23,623 bases of DNA from Clostridia bacterium (GTDB taxonomy: Bacteria > Bacillota > Clostridia > Oscillospirales > CAG-272): contig CAAGDE010000094.1 in the NCBI GenBank assembly GCA_900768535.1, positions 1-23,623 of the forward strand, in the 5' to 3' direction. Below are positions 1-7,811 of the stretch, in pieces. The notes beneath the pieces are model-generated. The model was not told where the DNA came from and made no database searches. It was given only the letters and a program-made list of their open reading frames with translations. Every line of letters begins with the position of its first letter. Position 1 is the first letter of the stretch. A program made the translations under genes and the position numbers.

Positions 1-129
1 ACTTAAAACAAAACTGACACCTCTTGAAAAGCGATGCCAGTTCGTTGCTTAAAATTTAATATCTTCTACCACAGGGGGCTTTTTTCGTATTGTCCGTACA
101 ATTTGGGGCAGTTCACGGATGCTTGGGGT

Positions 130-156
130 GGGGCGTTTTTTTACAGCCCCTTTTTG
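130..156 (+). terminator. Possible intrinsic terminator
   Basis: A 5-bp GC stem (GGGGC at 130-134, GCCCC at 146-150) with an 11-nt loop is followed at once by TTTTT. It would end a plus-strand transcript entering from beyond the left edge. The stem is short, so this is tentative. No gene is visible in 1-180. Confidence 0.35.
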
Positions 157-180
157 TCCGGATACATCCTGTCTGCTTTT

Positions 181-1353
181 TTAAAAGTCCAATGTGTCCA
201 CCTTTTCAAGAAGCTCGGAGAGATGCCGTCTGCAGTTGTCGATATCGCGCTTTCCGACGGGGTCGTCAAAGCCGATGCGGCGGATGGTGCGGCGCATGAG
301 GCGGGCGTAGCCAACGACCATTGCTTTTTCCGCGACCTCGCCTATGCGCGCTTCGTCCTCGGTTCCAAGATAGAGGGAGAGCGATTTGTGCCAGATGTAT
401 GTTGTGGTCTTGTAGGGGAGCTTCATAAATTTCTCGGTGGTTTCGGGATGAAGCTCACCGAAGCCGACAAAGCCCAAAAACATGGATGCAAGCTCGAACA
501 CGGGATGCCCGTAGGAAAGGGTGTCCATATCGATCAGCAGGACCTCGCCGTTCTGCATTTCAACGTTGTTTGTGTGATAGTCGCCGTGGATCATGGTATG
601 CCGGTCGGGGACGGCACGAATGAGGGCGAGCAGCTTGCCGCTCTGTTCGGCGGGCAGATAGTCGGTCAGGTATTCCGCCCAGCCGGTTGCCACCGCCTTC
701 ATGTCCGTCATGGTCTTGGGGTCGACCTCGGTCGAATGAATCCGCTTCAGCAGATCGACGAATTCGGCGATGTACCGGTCCATGTTTTCCGGCTCGGCGG
801 CGATCAGCTTGGAAAAGGACTTTGCATTCAGCAGCTCAAACACGGAGCCGTAGGAATTCCCCACCCGGACCACGTCAAAGGGAATGGCGGTCGGAATTCC
901 CAGGATGAGCGCGGTGCGTGCCAGCTGACGCTCGCGCTTGATCTCGTCCAGGGCATTGGCGTTGCGGTAAACCTTGACGACAATTTCCGGATCATAGCGG
1001 TACACCACACCGTTTGAGCCCTCGCCCAAAATCTCACAGCCGTCGACCGACAGCTTGCGGTAGCCCTTTTGCACCTGCATCATTTCGGTAAAGCCCGTCA
1101 TTTCAAAGACCTCATAAACATCGGGCGAAACGCCGACGATTTCGAGCTCCGGGTAAGCCTTCCGCAGCTTCAGAATGACGCGGAGCCCCGCGCTGGAAAT
1201 GAATTCGAGATTTTCGGCATCGATGATGATTTTTCCGGCATCTGCGCCGAGCCCGTCAAAAATCTGCTTTTCCGCGAGCGTTGCGTTTGTCGAATCGATC
1301 CGACCGTCCAGAACGATATGCGATACGGACTGCTCATTTTTCACTGTTACCAT
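181..1353 (-). CDS. STAS domain fused to APH-like kinase (TIGR02172-like)
   Basis: 390 aa. Residues 1-95 look like a STAS/anti-sigma-antagonist domain, with the FISSAGLR motif (51-58) whose serine is the phosphorylation site in SpoIIAA-type proteins. Residues about 105-340 form an aminoglycoside-phosphotransferase/choline-kinase-like fold: a glycine-rich loop (GEGSNGVVY, 110-118), a lysine in VVKVY (K127), a catalytic loop HGDYHTNN (256-263, D258) and a metal-binding LIDMDT (D275). The second half resembles the phosphotransferase family TIGR02172. The substrate is unknown; nothing specifically indicates antibiotic resistance. The ATG lies inside the upstream HD gene (20-nt overlap), so the two are probably translationally coupled. 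No membrane segment or signal peptide is seen. A cytoplasmic signalling or small-molecule kinase role is inferred from the domains. Confidence 0.85.
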   Translation of the reverse strand: MVTVKNEQSVSHIVLDGRIDSTNATLAEKQIFDGLGADAGKIIIDAENLEFISSAGLRVILKLRKAYPELEIVGVSPDVYEVFEMTGFTEMMQVQKGYRKLSVDGCEILGEGSNGVVYRYDPEIVVKVYRNANALDEIKRERQLARTALILGIPTAIPFDVVRVGNSYGSVFELLNAKSFSKLIAAEPENMDRYIAEFVDLLKRIHSTEVDPKTMTDMKAVATGWAEYLTDYLPAEQSGKLLALIRAVPDRHTMIHGDYHTNNVEMQNGEVLLIDMDTLSYGHPVFELASMFLGFVGFGELHPETTEKFMKLPYKTTTYIWHKSLSLYLGTEDEARIGEVAEKAMVVGYARLMRRTIRRIGFDDPVGKRDIDNCRRHLSELLEKVDTLDF

Positions 1354-1942
1354 TGTCTGCCTCCCCGAATATCTGATCGATATAATAGCTGAATTCGCGG
1401 TATGCGACCGTATCGGAAAAAACCGAAAGCGCGCTGCGAATGCTCGTGTAGTACCATTGATGCTCCGCCGGGTCCGTTTGGTTGAATTCCGCCCACAGAC
1501 GGTTTCCGAGGACCTGATAGGAGCGGTAAAGCGAACGGATGTTGGAGAGCTTATCCCCCAGATACAGCGCCTTGACGCCGCAGTCTTTGGTCTGTCTTAA
1601 AACCGCAACGGACTCCTCCTTGCGCACGCGCCAGGTGTCGGAGAGCGCCTGACCGACCCGCTTGTTTTCGGTCTCCGAGAGCACCAGCTGTGCCACCCGG
1701 TCGCCGAAGCGTTCGATGATCTCTCCGATCCGGACGCCGGCGTCCTCAACGGTGTCGTGCAAGACCGCCGCGACCACCGCTTCCTTCTCGTCGGTCAGTG
1801 TTTGAGTGATGGTTGCCGCCTCCAGCGAATGAAGAATTGCCGGCTGTCTGTCAACCTTGCGTTCCATCCCGTCAAATGCCGCCGTGGCAAAGCAGATTGC
1901 CTCTGATAATTGATCCAAAATTTCACGTCCCTTCCGTCCCAC
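1334..1942 (-). CDS. RelA/SpoT-like HD-domain hydrolase
   Basis: 202 aa from a GTG start. It has the HD signature of SpoT/MESH1-type (p)ppGpp hydrolases: His38 (ILHSLEAA), the HD pair in LHDTVEDAGV (H62, D63) and the later Asp in LGDKLSNI (D130). It is HD-only: no synthetase, TGS or ACT domain. Family knowledge suggests hydrolysis of (p)ppGpp or a related nucleotide, but small HD proteins vary in substrate. The start is uncertain: the frame closes upstream at a TAA, the GTG at 1942 has only a weak RBS, and a TTG a few codons downstream has AAGGGA at better spacing. First gene of an operon with the STAS-kinase. Confidence 0.82.
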   Translation of the reverse strand: MGRKGREILDQLSEAICFATAAFDGMERKVDRQPAILHSLEAATITQTLTDEKEAVVAAVLHDTVEDAGVRIGEIIERFGDRVAQLVLSETENKRVGQALSDTWRVRKEESVAVLRQTKDCGVKALYLGDKLSNIRSLYRSYQVLGNRLWAEFNQTDPAEHQWYYTSIRSALSVFSDTVAYREFSYYIDQIFGEADNGNSEK

Positions 1943-1984
1943 ATCGGTTTCCCGCCGGATTTTTTCCGATATAATACATTACAT

Positions 1985-2013
1985 AGTATAGCAGATTTTC
2001 CCGTTTTTTTCAA
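1985..2013 (-). promoter_or_regulatory. Sigma-A-type promoter of the HD/STAS-kinase operon
   Basis: On the minus strand, TTGAAA (2008-2013) and TATACT (1985-1990) are separated by exactly 17 bp. This would start transcription about 35 nt upstream of the HD gene. Confidence 0.7.
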
Positions 2014-2503
2014 CCGGTTTGCGGAAAGTTTTTGCCAAACCCGGAGGCAAAACCGAAAAAACGTCCACCGCCCTGCTCCCCGCCGGGAGTCCCCGGGCAG
2101 GTTGTGATATGAAGTGTAACACCCATAGCAAAGAAGATATTAGACCTGGATTTTTGTAAATTTAAGAATATGATTCTGCAGGAAGCCGAAAACCTTGCCT
2201 TTGCCGACCTGCCGGATAGGGTAGTGCAGGAAAAGCACGGCGGGGAAAAAGCGGAACAGGCAGGAACGGGGAATTACAATCATGGAAAAAACGTCGCAAA
2301 TCATAATGCGAACCATAACCATACTGTGATTGCAACCACTGTTGCCCGTCTGTTTGCCTCCTTTGCCCAACTTCTTTACGAGAGTCCCGACCGCCACAAA
2401 ATCACCAAGATCGACCGCAAACAGCGGCGGCAGATAGACGAAAAGAAGCGGGCACAGGGAATGAGAATCGGCTGATTCCAGTCGTTAGGAATCAGCCGAT
2501 TTG
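2014..2503. other. Gene-poor gap, no confident gene
   Basis: 490 bases between the HD operon promoter and the HTH gene. A 101-codon plus-strand reading frame (2170-2475) ends in a basic tail, but it has no clear RBS and I do not recognise it. Its stop codon lies inside the hairpin at 2467-2500. The minus-strand frames over the same stretch are hydrophobic but equally unsupported. This could be a decayed gene or intergenic sequence. Confidence 0.4.
2467..2500. terminator. 13-bp perfect hairpin, probable terminator
   Basis: A perfect 13-bp stem (2467-2479 with 2488-2500) closes an 8-nt loop, 3 nt beyond the stop codon of the minus-strand HTH gene. T-richness is modest on both sides, so direction is unclear. 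Position suggests termination of the DUF3990/HTH transcript, perhaps bidirectionally. Confidence 0.55.
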
Positions 2504-3115
2504 TCAGTCTATCAAATCACGGACATCACAGGAAAGCGCCTGTGCTAAAGTCGCGAGCGTGTTGTATTGCGCATGGTCGATGTCTGCCTCTCGCTGTTCA
2601 TATGCCCGTATCGTGCGGATTGGGATGCCGCTGATTTTCGCAAGCTCGGATTGGCTAAGCCCACGCTTGGTGCGCCAAGTCTTGAGCGGAGTCTCCGGAA
2701 AGAGACGGTTTTTGTATACGGACAGTGTTTTGCTGATATCCGCTTCGTGTAGGGTAGGATATAGCCGCAGCAACTCCGTCAGCGGAATGACGACAAACAG
2801 ATCGGAGAACGGTCGGTTGGTTGCCCATTGGACGTAGCAAAGGATATACCCGCTCCAGTATTCCGGAGAACGGTCAAAATCCGATTCCGGAGCAACGGGC
2901 TGTTGTCCTGTCAGTTCTGCGAGCAACTCTGGCGCAGATTTTCCGCACAGGATGGACGGTTCTCCGGACTGCCAACGGGCGGCGAGCGGAGATTCCGAAA
3001 ACTGCTTTTCAAAATCCGGCGCAGGGATTCCGGTCTGCACCATAGCGAGATCAAACAGGGAACCGAGTGTGTGCATTGCACGGGACAGATACAGCTCATT
3101 GTAAGCGGGGATCAT
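2504..3115 (-). CDS. HTH regulator partnered with DUF3990 protein (putative antitoxin)
   Basis: 203 aa from the ATG at 3115, chosen because GAGGAGGTG lies 9 nt upstream; the longer frame reaching back to 3268 runs inside the neighbouring gene and lacks a RBS. Residues 1-140 are a helical domain with the motif SPEYWSGYILCYVQWATNRP (83-102), which I associate with proteins encoded beside DUF3990 genes. Residues about 144-200 are an XRE/Cro-type helix-turn-helix (LSQSELAKISGIPIRTIRAY). The start overlaps the DUF3990 stop by 20 nt, so translation is probably coupled. The likely role is repressor of the shared promoter and neutraliser of the partner. The antitoxin role is inferred from organisation, not shown by the sequence. 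Confidence 0.78.
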   Translation of the reverse strand: MIPAYNELYLSRAMHTLGSLFDLAMVQTGIPAPDFEKQFSESPLAARWQSGEPSILCGKSAPELLAELTGQQPVAPESDFDRSPEYWSGYILCYVQWATNRPFSDLFVVIPLTELLRLYPTLHEADISKTLSVYKNRLFPETPLKTWRTKRGLSQSELAKISGIPIRTIRAYEQREADIDHAQYNTLATLAQALSCDVRDLID

Positions 3116-3782
3116 TTGCCAGTACACCTCCTCGAATGATATCTGCAAGAAACAGGTCATCCTCTGAAAGAGAGAATCGCCGCCTGCCCGAAAAATATTC
3201 GCTTCGCGCCAATTCATCCCGATTTTTCCGCAAGGGGTAGTAAATATCTTGTTCTGCTTTCTCGGCATCGCAGAAACGGATGGCTTGGAATGCGCGGGGA
3301 GAGATCAGCACGACCTGCTCTCCCAACCGTCCGAGGCGCATTGCCGCAGACAGTTTTTTTACGGTGATGACATTGTCCAGAAAATCCTGTGCGAAAGAGA
3401 AATAGGAGTCATCTGCACGGTATCCGCGAATGATGTCATAAGCGGAGGTGTCAACATGGAAATGCTCGGTCAGATATTGCTTGCCGATTGCCGTTACCTC
3501 GTTGCGGGTGTCAAAAATACGATTTTGGAGCAGGATATTCAGCCAGTGGAGAATGCAATACCGGGGGTCGGACAGATTCAGGACTGACAGACCGTTAAGG
3601 GACAACTCATATCGGTTTGCATATCCGCCGTGTGTATCGGTGCAAGCCCATTCCTTGGCAAGCTCCAAAGATTCGGTACAGTAAAAGCCAAGACCGTAGT
3701 CGTTTTTCGGATTTCCAAGACCGAGCTGCGGCTGGCGAATGATATGACTGGAGCCGTGATATAACGTGATAGTGGAGTTCAT
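3096..3782 (-). CDS. DUF3990 protein, predicted ADP-ribosyltransferase-like
   Basis: 228 aa from the ATG at 3782, preceded by GGGAGGTG with close spacing; an alternative ATG at 3800 has no RBS. DUF3990 hallmarks: LYHGSS near the N-terminus (His9), DYGLGFYCT (28-36), YDIIRGYRADDSYF (115-128) and GEQVVLIS (154-161). These match the H-Y-[EQ] layout of ART-fold enzymes, in which His and Tyr bind NAD and the last motif carries the catalytic acid. DUF3990 has been linked computationally to the ART superfamily; the target is unknown. First gene of a two-gene unit with the HTH partner. No signal peptide, so it acts in the cytoplasm. A toxin role is inferred. Confidence 0.82.
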   Translation of the reverse strand: MNSTITLYHGSSHIIRQPQLGLGNPKNDYGLGFYCTESLELAKEWACTDTHGGYANRYELSLNGLSVLNLSDPRYCILHWLNILLQNRIFDTRNEVTAIGKQYLTEHFHVDTSAYDIIRGYRADDSYFSFAQDFLDNVITVKKLSAAMRLGRLGEQVVLISPRAFQAIRFCDAEKAEQDIYYPLRKNRDELARSEYFSGRRRFSLSEDDLFLADIIRGGVLANDPRLQ

Positions 3783-3811
3783 AGCGGCACCTCCCAACAT
3801 GATCTGCTATT

Positions 3812-3840
3812 ATTATACCATTATAATGGGATAATGTCAA
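3812..3840 (-). promoter_or_regulatory. Consensus promoter with 24-bp operator palindrome
   Basis: On the minus strand TTGACA (3835-3840), a 17-bp spacer and TATAAT (3812-3817) make a perfect sigma-A consensus. Positions 3812-3835 form an inverted repeat with 11 of 12 base pairs matching; the core CCATTATAATGG (3818-3829) is a perfect palindrome. It covers the -10 box and the whole spacer, a typical repressor site, most simply for the HTH protein encoded downstream. Confidence 0.85.
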
Positions 3841-3921
3841 GAGGAAAATAAAAAAGACTTGATTGATTTGATGGAATAAACCTGACTGATTTGAGGTATA
3901 GAAAAAAAGGAGAACAGAAAA

Positions 3922-4008
3922 ATGTCAACCACATATGTAAGCTTCACCCCCGTCGAGCGGGCGCAGGCGCGGGCGACCGATCTTGCGGAGTTCCTCCGGA
4001 TTGCCTGA
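3922..4008 (+). pseudogene. Short ORF, possible remnant of a mobile-element gene
   Basis: 28 codons from an ATG with GGAG 9 nt upstream. The peptide contains TPVERAQARATDLAEFLR, which to my eye resembles the N-terminus of primase/relaxase-associated proteins (CHC2/DUF3991 type) of integrative elements. The frame then stops, and a few plausible residues (LGEK) follow before another stop. It could be a broken gene start or a chance ORF. The link to mobile elements is weak inference. Confidence 0.25.
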
Positions 4009-4123
4009 AAAAGTCTCGGTGAAAAAATCACGAAACGCTGATATGTTCAGGATTTTGGTGGGGCGCGAACTCACGTCGGCGGATTTTTGACCCGACAGGC
4101 AAGAAAAAATTGAATCACAGACA

Positions 4124-4188
4124 GGCGAATGAGAGCTTTTCGCGTCCGAGCGGCGCGGGGGAGGAAAGGCTCTCATTCGCCTTTTTTC
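4124..4188 (+). terminator. Strong stem-loop with T6 tail
   Basis: A 13-bp perfect stem (4124-4136 with 4169-4181) is extended by further pairs (CTTTT against AAAGG), followed at once by TTTTTT on the plus strand. It lies 9 nt beyond the stop of the minus-strand AraC gene and could act for it, but the T tract is on the plus-strand side, where no convincing gene precedes it. Confidence 0.75.
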
Positions 4189-4190
4189 AA

Positions 4191-5009
4191 TCAGCTCTGT
4201 GAATTTCTGGTTTTCCACTTGAGCGGAGTGGTTCCTGTATATTTTCGGAAGAGCTTATAAAGATGGGAGGTATCATAAAGCCCCAATTGCTCGGAGATGT
4301 CCTCCAGGGTGATTTCCGAGGTGTTCAACAGCTCCTTGGCTTTTTCTACCCGGCTCCGGTTGATGTATTCCATCGGCGGGTAGCCCAGCTGATTTCGAAA
4401 GCGTCTGCGCAGGGAGGATTCGCTGGTGGCAAAATGCTTTGCAATATCGGCAATGGAGGGGTTTTTATCCAGGCTGGAGTCGATGTAGTCCTGGATCGGT
4501 TGAAGCGTATGCTCCGAACCGGACTGATTCTGAAGGCTCAGGATCAGGTGATGGATCAGGTTCAGCACCCGGCTTTTGGCGGAGAGCAGCTTTTGTGTTT
4601 TATAGTCCGTCACCGCCGCTTCAAATTTCTGCCGGTAATATCCGTTGGTATCCACGGTCAGGATTTCCGGCTCCGTGCCGACCGTAATGCGGTTACCGGA
4701 CGGATCGCAGAGCGAAAAATTCAGCAGCAGGGTCGCGGGCTGGGTGTCGGTATCGTCCAACAGAAAGTCCACCATGTACCGGCACCCCTGCGGAACGGAA
4801 ACAACCGAATTCCGCCTGCCGTGCAGGATCCTGCCGTCGGTCAGGGTATAGCGTGCCTCGCGGCATAAAATAATCGTCAGTCCGTTGTCCGGGCGCGGGG
4901 TGTCCAGATAGACGAATTTTGAATGATTTTTCCATGGCTGACGCAATCCGACAACCGAAAAGATTTGTGCATCTATACTGTTTAGATTGAGCAATTTTAC
5001 CAGTTCCAT
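4191..5009 (-). CDS. AraC-family transcriptional regulator
   Basis: 272 aa from the ATG at 5009, chosen because GAGAGG lies 7 nt upstream (an in-frame TTG sits five codons earlier). The C-terminal ~100 residues (about 168-267) carry the two HTH motifs of AraC/XylS proteins: IADIAKHFATSESSLRRRFR and LEDISEQLGLYDTSHLYKLF, ending in the usual YTGTTPLKWK. The N-terminal part is an effector-binding, cupin-like region with no transmembrane segment. It is transcribed divergently from the glycosidase operon, so it is the likely sugar-responsive activator or repressor of that operon and of itself. The ligand cannot be read from the sequence; fucose or a fucosylated oligosaccharide is the natural guess. 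Confidence 0.9.
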   Translation of the reverse strand: MELVKLLNLNSIDAQIFSVVGLRQPWKNHSKFVYLDTPRPDNGLTIILCREARYTLTDGRILHGRRNSVVSVPQGCRYMVDFLLDDTDTQPATLLLNFSLCDPSGNRITVGTEPEILTVDTNGYYRQKFEAAVTDYKTQKLLSAKSRVLNLIHHLILSLQNQSGSEHTLQPIQDYIDSSLDKNPSIADIAKHFATSESSLRRRFRNQLGYPPMEYINRSRVEKAKELLNTSEITLEDISEQLGLYDTSHLYKLFRKYTGTTPLKWKTRNSQS

Positions 5010-5060
5010 AGGAAAGCCTCTCAAAAAAAATTACTGTTTCAGGCAATCCGCCTTTCTTTT

Positions 5061-5089
5061 ATTATAACACAAATGACCGGAATTTACAA
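5061..5089 (-). promoter_or_regulatory. Promoter of the AraC gene
   Basis: On the minus strand TTGTAA (5084-5089), 17-bp spacer, TATAAT (5061-5066). The spacer contains a CCGGA element (5077-5081) that recurs in the opposing promoter. Confidence 0.7.
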
Positions 5090-5109
5090 TAAGTAAACCG
5101 AAATATACA

Positions 5110-5138
5110 TTGAATTGTCCGGATTTTTGTTATATAAT
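5110..5138 (+). promoter_or_regulatory. Promoter of the glycan-use operon
   Basis: TTGAAT (5110-5115), 17-bp spacer, TATAAT (5133-5138). The spacer holds the palindrome TCCGGA (5118-5123). It is about 50 nt upstream of the GH30 start and divergent from the AraC promoter. Confidence 0.72.
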
Positions 5139-5187
5139 ACAGTTGATACAGCCTAAGCCAGGGCAGATTCAGCGGGGAGAATACAGA

Positions 5188-6558
5188 ATGAAAGCAACAC
5201 AATACATAACCGGAGCCGATTTGCCGTTTGTCCGCAGAAGGCTTTACCCGTCAGCCGGCATGAGCGGCGCGATTACGGTTTCGGTAAACGACGCAATCCT
5301 GTCAAGGGATTTTCTCGGCTTCGGGGTTGCCGTCACGGGCAGCTCCTGCCATGAGCTGAATGCAATGGAGCCGGGAGAGCGGGCGGCACTGCTGCGGCAG
5401 ATTTATACAGCGGACGGACTGAACCTGTCCGTTGCCCGTCTGACGGTAGGCTCCAGCGATTATTCCGCAGAGCTGTATTCCTATGATGATACCGCGGACG
5501 ATCTTTCGCTGGCGCATTTCTCCGTTGACCGGGATCGCGCCTATATCATTCCGATGATACAGGAGATTCTGAAGGTTCGTCCCGACCTTTACCTGTATGC
5601 GTCCCCGTGGTCTCCGCCTGCCTGGATGAAGACCGGCGGCAGTCTCTGCGGCGGGTATATGCGCAGGGAGTACATCGGGTGCTATGCGGATTACCTGATC
5701 CGGTATCTGAAGGAATACGAAAAATGCGGCATCCGGATCCGCGCGCTGACACCGCAGAATGAGCCGGAGACACAGCAGCACGGGCTGATGCCGGCGTGTA
5801 TCTGGCATCCGGATATTGAAGCGGAATTCGTCTCGGTCCTGCGGAAAAAGCTGGATGACGAGCGGATGGACGTGAAGATCTGGATGTTTGATCATAATTT
5901 TGACGGCGTCTCGCGCGTGATGTGGATGCTGGAGCACCATAAACAGCTGCCGCAGATCTGCGACGGTCTGGCGTTTCATTATTACAACGGCGGTATCGAG
6001 CGGACCGGGGCGCTGAGAAAAGCCTATCCGGACATCAGTTTGTATTTTACCGAGGGGGGACCGCGCCTGCTGGATCACTATGCAACCGACTGGTGCAAGT
6101 GGGGAACCATGATGGCAAAGGTTCTGAACCACGGGTTCCGCTCCTTTACGGGCTGGAATCTGCTGTTGGATGAAACCGGGGGGCCGAATATCGGTCCGTT
6201 CTTCTGCGGAGGTCTGGTCACACGCAACAGTACAAGCGGCGCGCTTTCCCGGAGCGGACAGTATCAGGCATTCCGGCATTTTTCGCACTTTCTCAGACAG
6301 GGGGCGGTTGTTCTGCAAACGGATGTAACGGGGAACGATACCTGTCTGTCCCGGTTTCCCGTAGCGGAAAGCGACATCACGGTCACCGCATTCCAAAACC
6401 CGGACGGCAGCCGGTTTGTCGTTCTGATCAATCCCGATCGGTCCGCGAAAAAGCAGGTTCAGCTTCGGAACGGGGCGGACAATTGGTATGTGGAGCTGCT
6501 TCCGGATACGCTGTCGACCGTGATGCTGGAGGATCGGGAAAGGGAGGGCGCGGAATGA
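5188..6558 (+). CDS. Glycoside hydrolase family 30 enzyme
   Basis: 456 aa. The ATG at 5188 is preceded by GGGGAGA at 7-nt spacing; the longer frame back to 5110 would overlap the promoter. GH30 features: GFGVAVTGSSCHELNAM (44-60, the family's GFG start), WSPPAWMKTGGSLCGG (141-156), TPQNEPET (188-195, acid/base Glu192) and FTEGG (287-291, nucleophile Glu289), then a C-terminal beta-sandwich. The fold is clan GH-A with retaining chemistry. GH30 covers glucosylceramidase, beta-1,6-glucanase, xylanase and beta-fucosidase/xylosidase activities; the exact one cannot be read here. No signal peptide, so probably cytoplasmic on imported oligosaccharides. First gene of the operon; its stop overlaps the GH29 start by 4 nt. 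Confidence 0.9.
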   Translation: MKATQYITGADLPFVRRRLYPSAGMSGAITVSVNDAILSRDFLGFGVAVTGSSCHELNAMEPGERAALLRQIYTADGLNLSVARLTVGSSDYSAELYSYDDTADDLSLAHFSVDRDRAYIIPMIQEILKVRPDLYLYASPWSPPAWMKTGGSLCGGYMRREYIGCYADYLIRYLKEYEKCGIRIRALTPQNEPETQQHGLMPACIWHPDIEAEFVSVLRKKLDDERMDVKIWMFDHNFDGVSRVMWMLEHHKQLPQICDGLAFHYYNGGIERTGALRKAYPDISLYFTEGGPRLLDHYATDWCKWGTMMAKVLNHGFRSFTGWNLLLDETGGPNIGPFFCGGLVTRNSTSGALSRSGQYQAFRHFSHFLRQGAVVLQTDVTGNDTCLSRFPVAESDITVTAFQNPDGSRFVVLINPDRSAKKQVQLRNGADNWYVELLPDTLSTVMLEDREREGAE

Positions 6559-7775
6559 CGAATCAATTCGGTATGTTTATCCACTGGGGCATTTATGCGC
6601 AGACAGGCATTCAGGAGCAGGTCTTTGCCCGGGAGGATTGGGATCGGGCGCGCTACGAGCGGCTGGCGCAAACCTTCTGCCCGTCGGATTACGACCCGGA
6701 AGCCTGGGTACTGCTGGCAAAGCGTGCCGGTATGAAATACATCTGCTTTACCGCCAAGCATCATGACGGCTTCTGTATGTGGGACACGCGCCAGACCGAT
6801 TATTCCGTCATGCATACGCCCTACGGGAGGGATGTTCTGAAGCAGCTGTCCGATGCCTGCCGAAAGCACGGAATGAAGCTGTCGATCTACTATTCCATCC
6901 CCGACTGGCACCATCCGTTCGGATACAACCCGGCGTCCACCCACCAGTGGAAGGCGGTTGCGTGCGAGCATCCGGAGCCGGAGCTGTACCGGGATTATAT
7001 CAGGCGTCAGATGACGGAGCTTCTGACGGGCTACGGGGAGATCTATTCGCTGTTTTGGGATATTCCGCCGGGACTGACCGACCCTTCCGTCAATGAACTG
7101 GTGCGGAAGCTGCAGCCGGGAATTCTGATCAATGACCGCGGATTTGACACGGGCGATTTTTCCACGCCGGAGCGGGAGTATCAGTCGGCGGACGGAACCC
7201 GGTTTACCCGCATGACCGAGGCGTGCAATTCGGTCGGGGTGCAGAGCTGGGGCTACCGCGCGGATGAGGATTTCTACTCAATCCGGCACCTGTTGACCTC
7301 GATTGACCGCATCATGGCGATGGGCGGAAGCTATCTGTTGAATGTCGGACCCGATGCGCACGGCGTGATTACGGAGCCGTATGCATCCCGTGTCCGGGCA
7401 GTGGGGGATTGGTATTGCAGAATGGAGGGCTGTCTGGAGAATGCCGGGGCGGATCCGTTTGACTACCGGGTACGACTTGACAAGCCGCCGCTTGCAACGG
7501 AGAAAAACGGAAGGACCTATCTGCATTTTCCGGACGGAATCCGTTCCTCTGCGGTTTATCTGCGGCAGTGGCGGTCGGCGCCGGAGCGGATCCGGCTGAT
7601 GAACACCGGGGATGCTCTGCCGTGGCGGATCGAGCCGCTGCCGGAGTTCCACAACGGGACAACCGGGCGGGCGGAGACCGCGTATCTGCGCATTCACGGA
7701 ATCCCGATCGACCGCCTTTCCGGGGAGCCGATTGTGCTGGAGGTGGAATGGAAATGCGAAAATTCCGTTTGCTGA
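6555..7775 (+). CDS. GH29 alpha-L-fucosidase
   Basis: 406 aa from an ATG overlapping the GH30 stop (ATGA), with GGGAGGG just upstream. GH29 features: GMFIHWGIY (6-14), KHHDGFCMWDT (68-78), the nucleophile motif LFWDIPPG (Asp169) and TEACNSVGVQSWGY followed by MGGSYLLNVGPDAHG, all standard landmarks of the catalytic barrel; a short beta-sandwich follows. It would remove alpha-linked L-fucose by a retaining mechanism. It is shorter than most GH29 proteins, starts almost at the first barrel strand, lacks a signal peptide and has no extra binding module, so it is probably cytoplasmic. The FucI gene at the far end of the operon fits release of free fucose. Confidence 0.93.
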   Translation: MTNQFGMFIHWGIYAQTGIQEQVFAREDWDRARYERLAQTFCPSDYDPEAWVLLAKRAGMKYICFTAKHHDGFCMWDTRQTDYSVMHTPYGRDVLKQLSDACRKHGMKLSIYYSIPDWHHPFGYNPASTHQWKAVACEHPEPELYRDYIRRQMTELLTGYGEIYSLFWDIPPGLTDPSVNELVRKLQPGILINDRGFDTGDFSTPEREYQSADGTRFTRMTEACNSVGVQSWGYRADEDFYSIRHLLTSIDRIMAMGGSYLLNVGPDAHGVITEPYASRVRAVGDWYCRMEGCLENAGADPFDYRVRLDKPPLATEKNGRTYLHFPDGIRSSAVYLRQWRSAPERIRLMNTGDALPWRIEPLPEFHNGTTGRAETAYLRIHGIPIDRLSGEPIVLEVEWKCENSVC

Positions 7776-7811
7776 TTTCTTTGCCGGTGCAGGGATTGGG
7801 GGACTTCGGAT

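Noticed and set aside
34..1017. 327-codon plus-strand open frame
   Set aside because: Opposite the STAS-kinase gene; the minus-strand product has recognisable domains, this one does not.
2170..2475. 101-codon plus-strand ORF with a basic tail
   Set aside because: No RBS, no recognised similarity, and its stop is inside a hairpin; could be a gene remnant but not supported.
3925..4218. 97-codon minus-strand ORF overlapping the AraC end
   Set aside because: Runs through the stem-loop and has no recognised domain.
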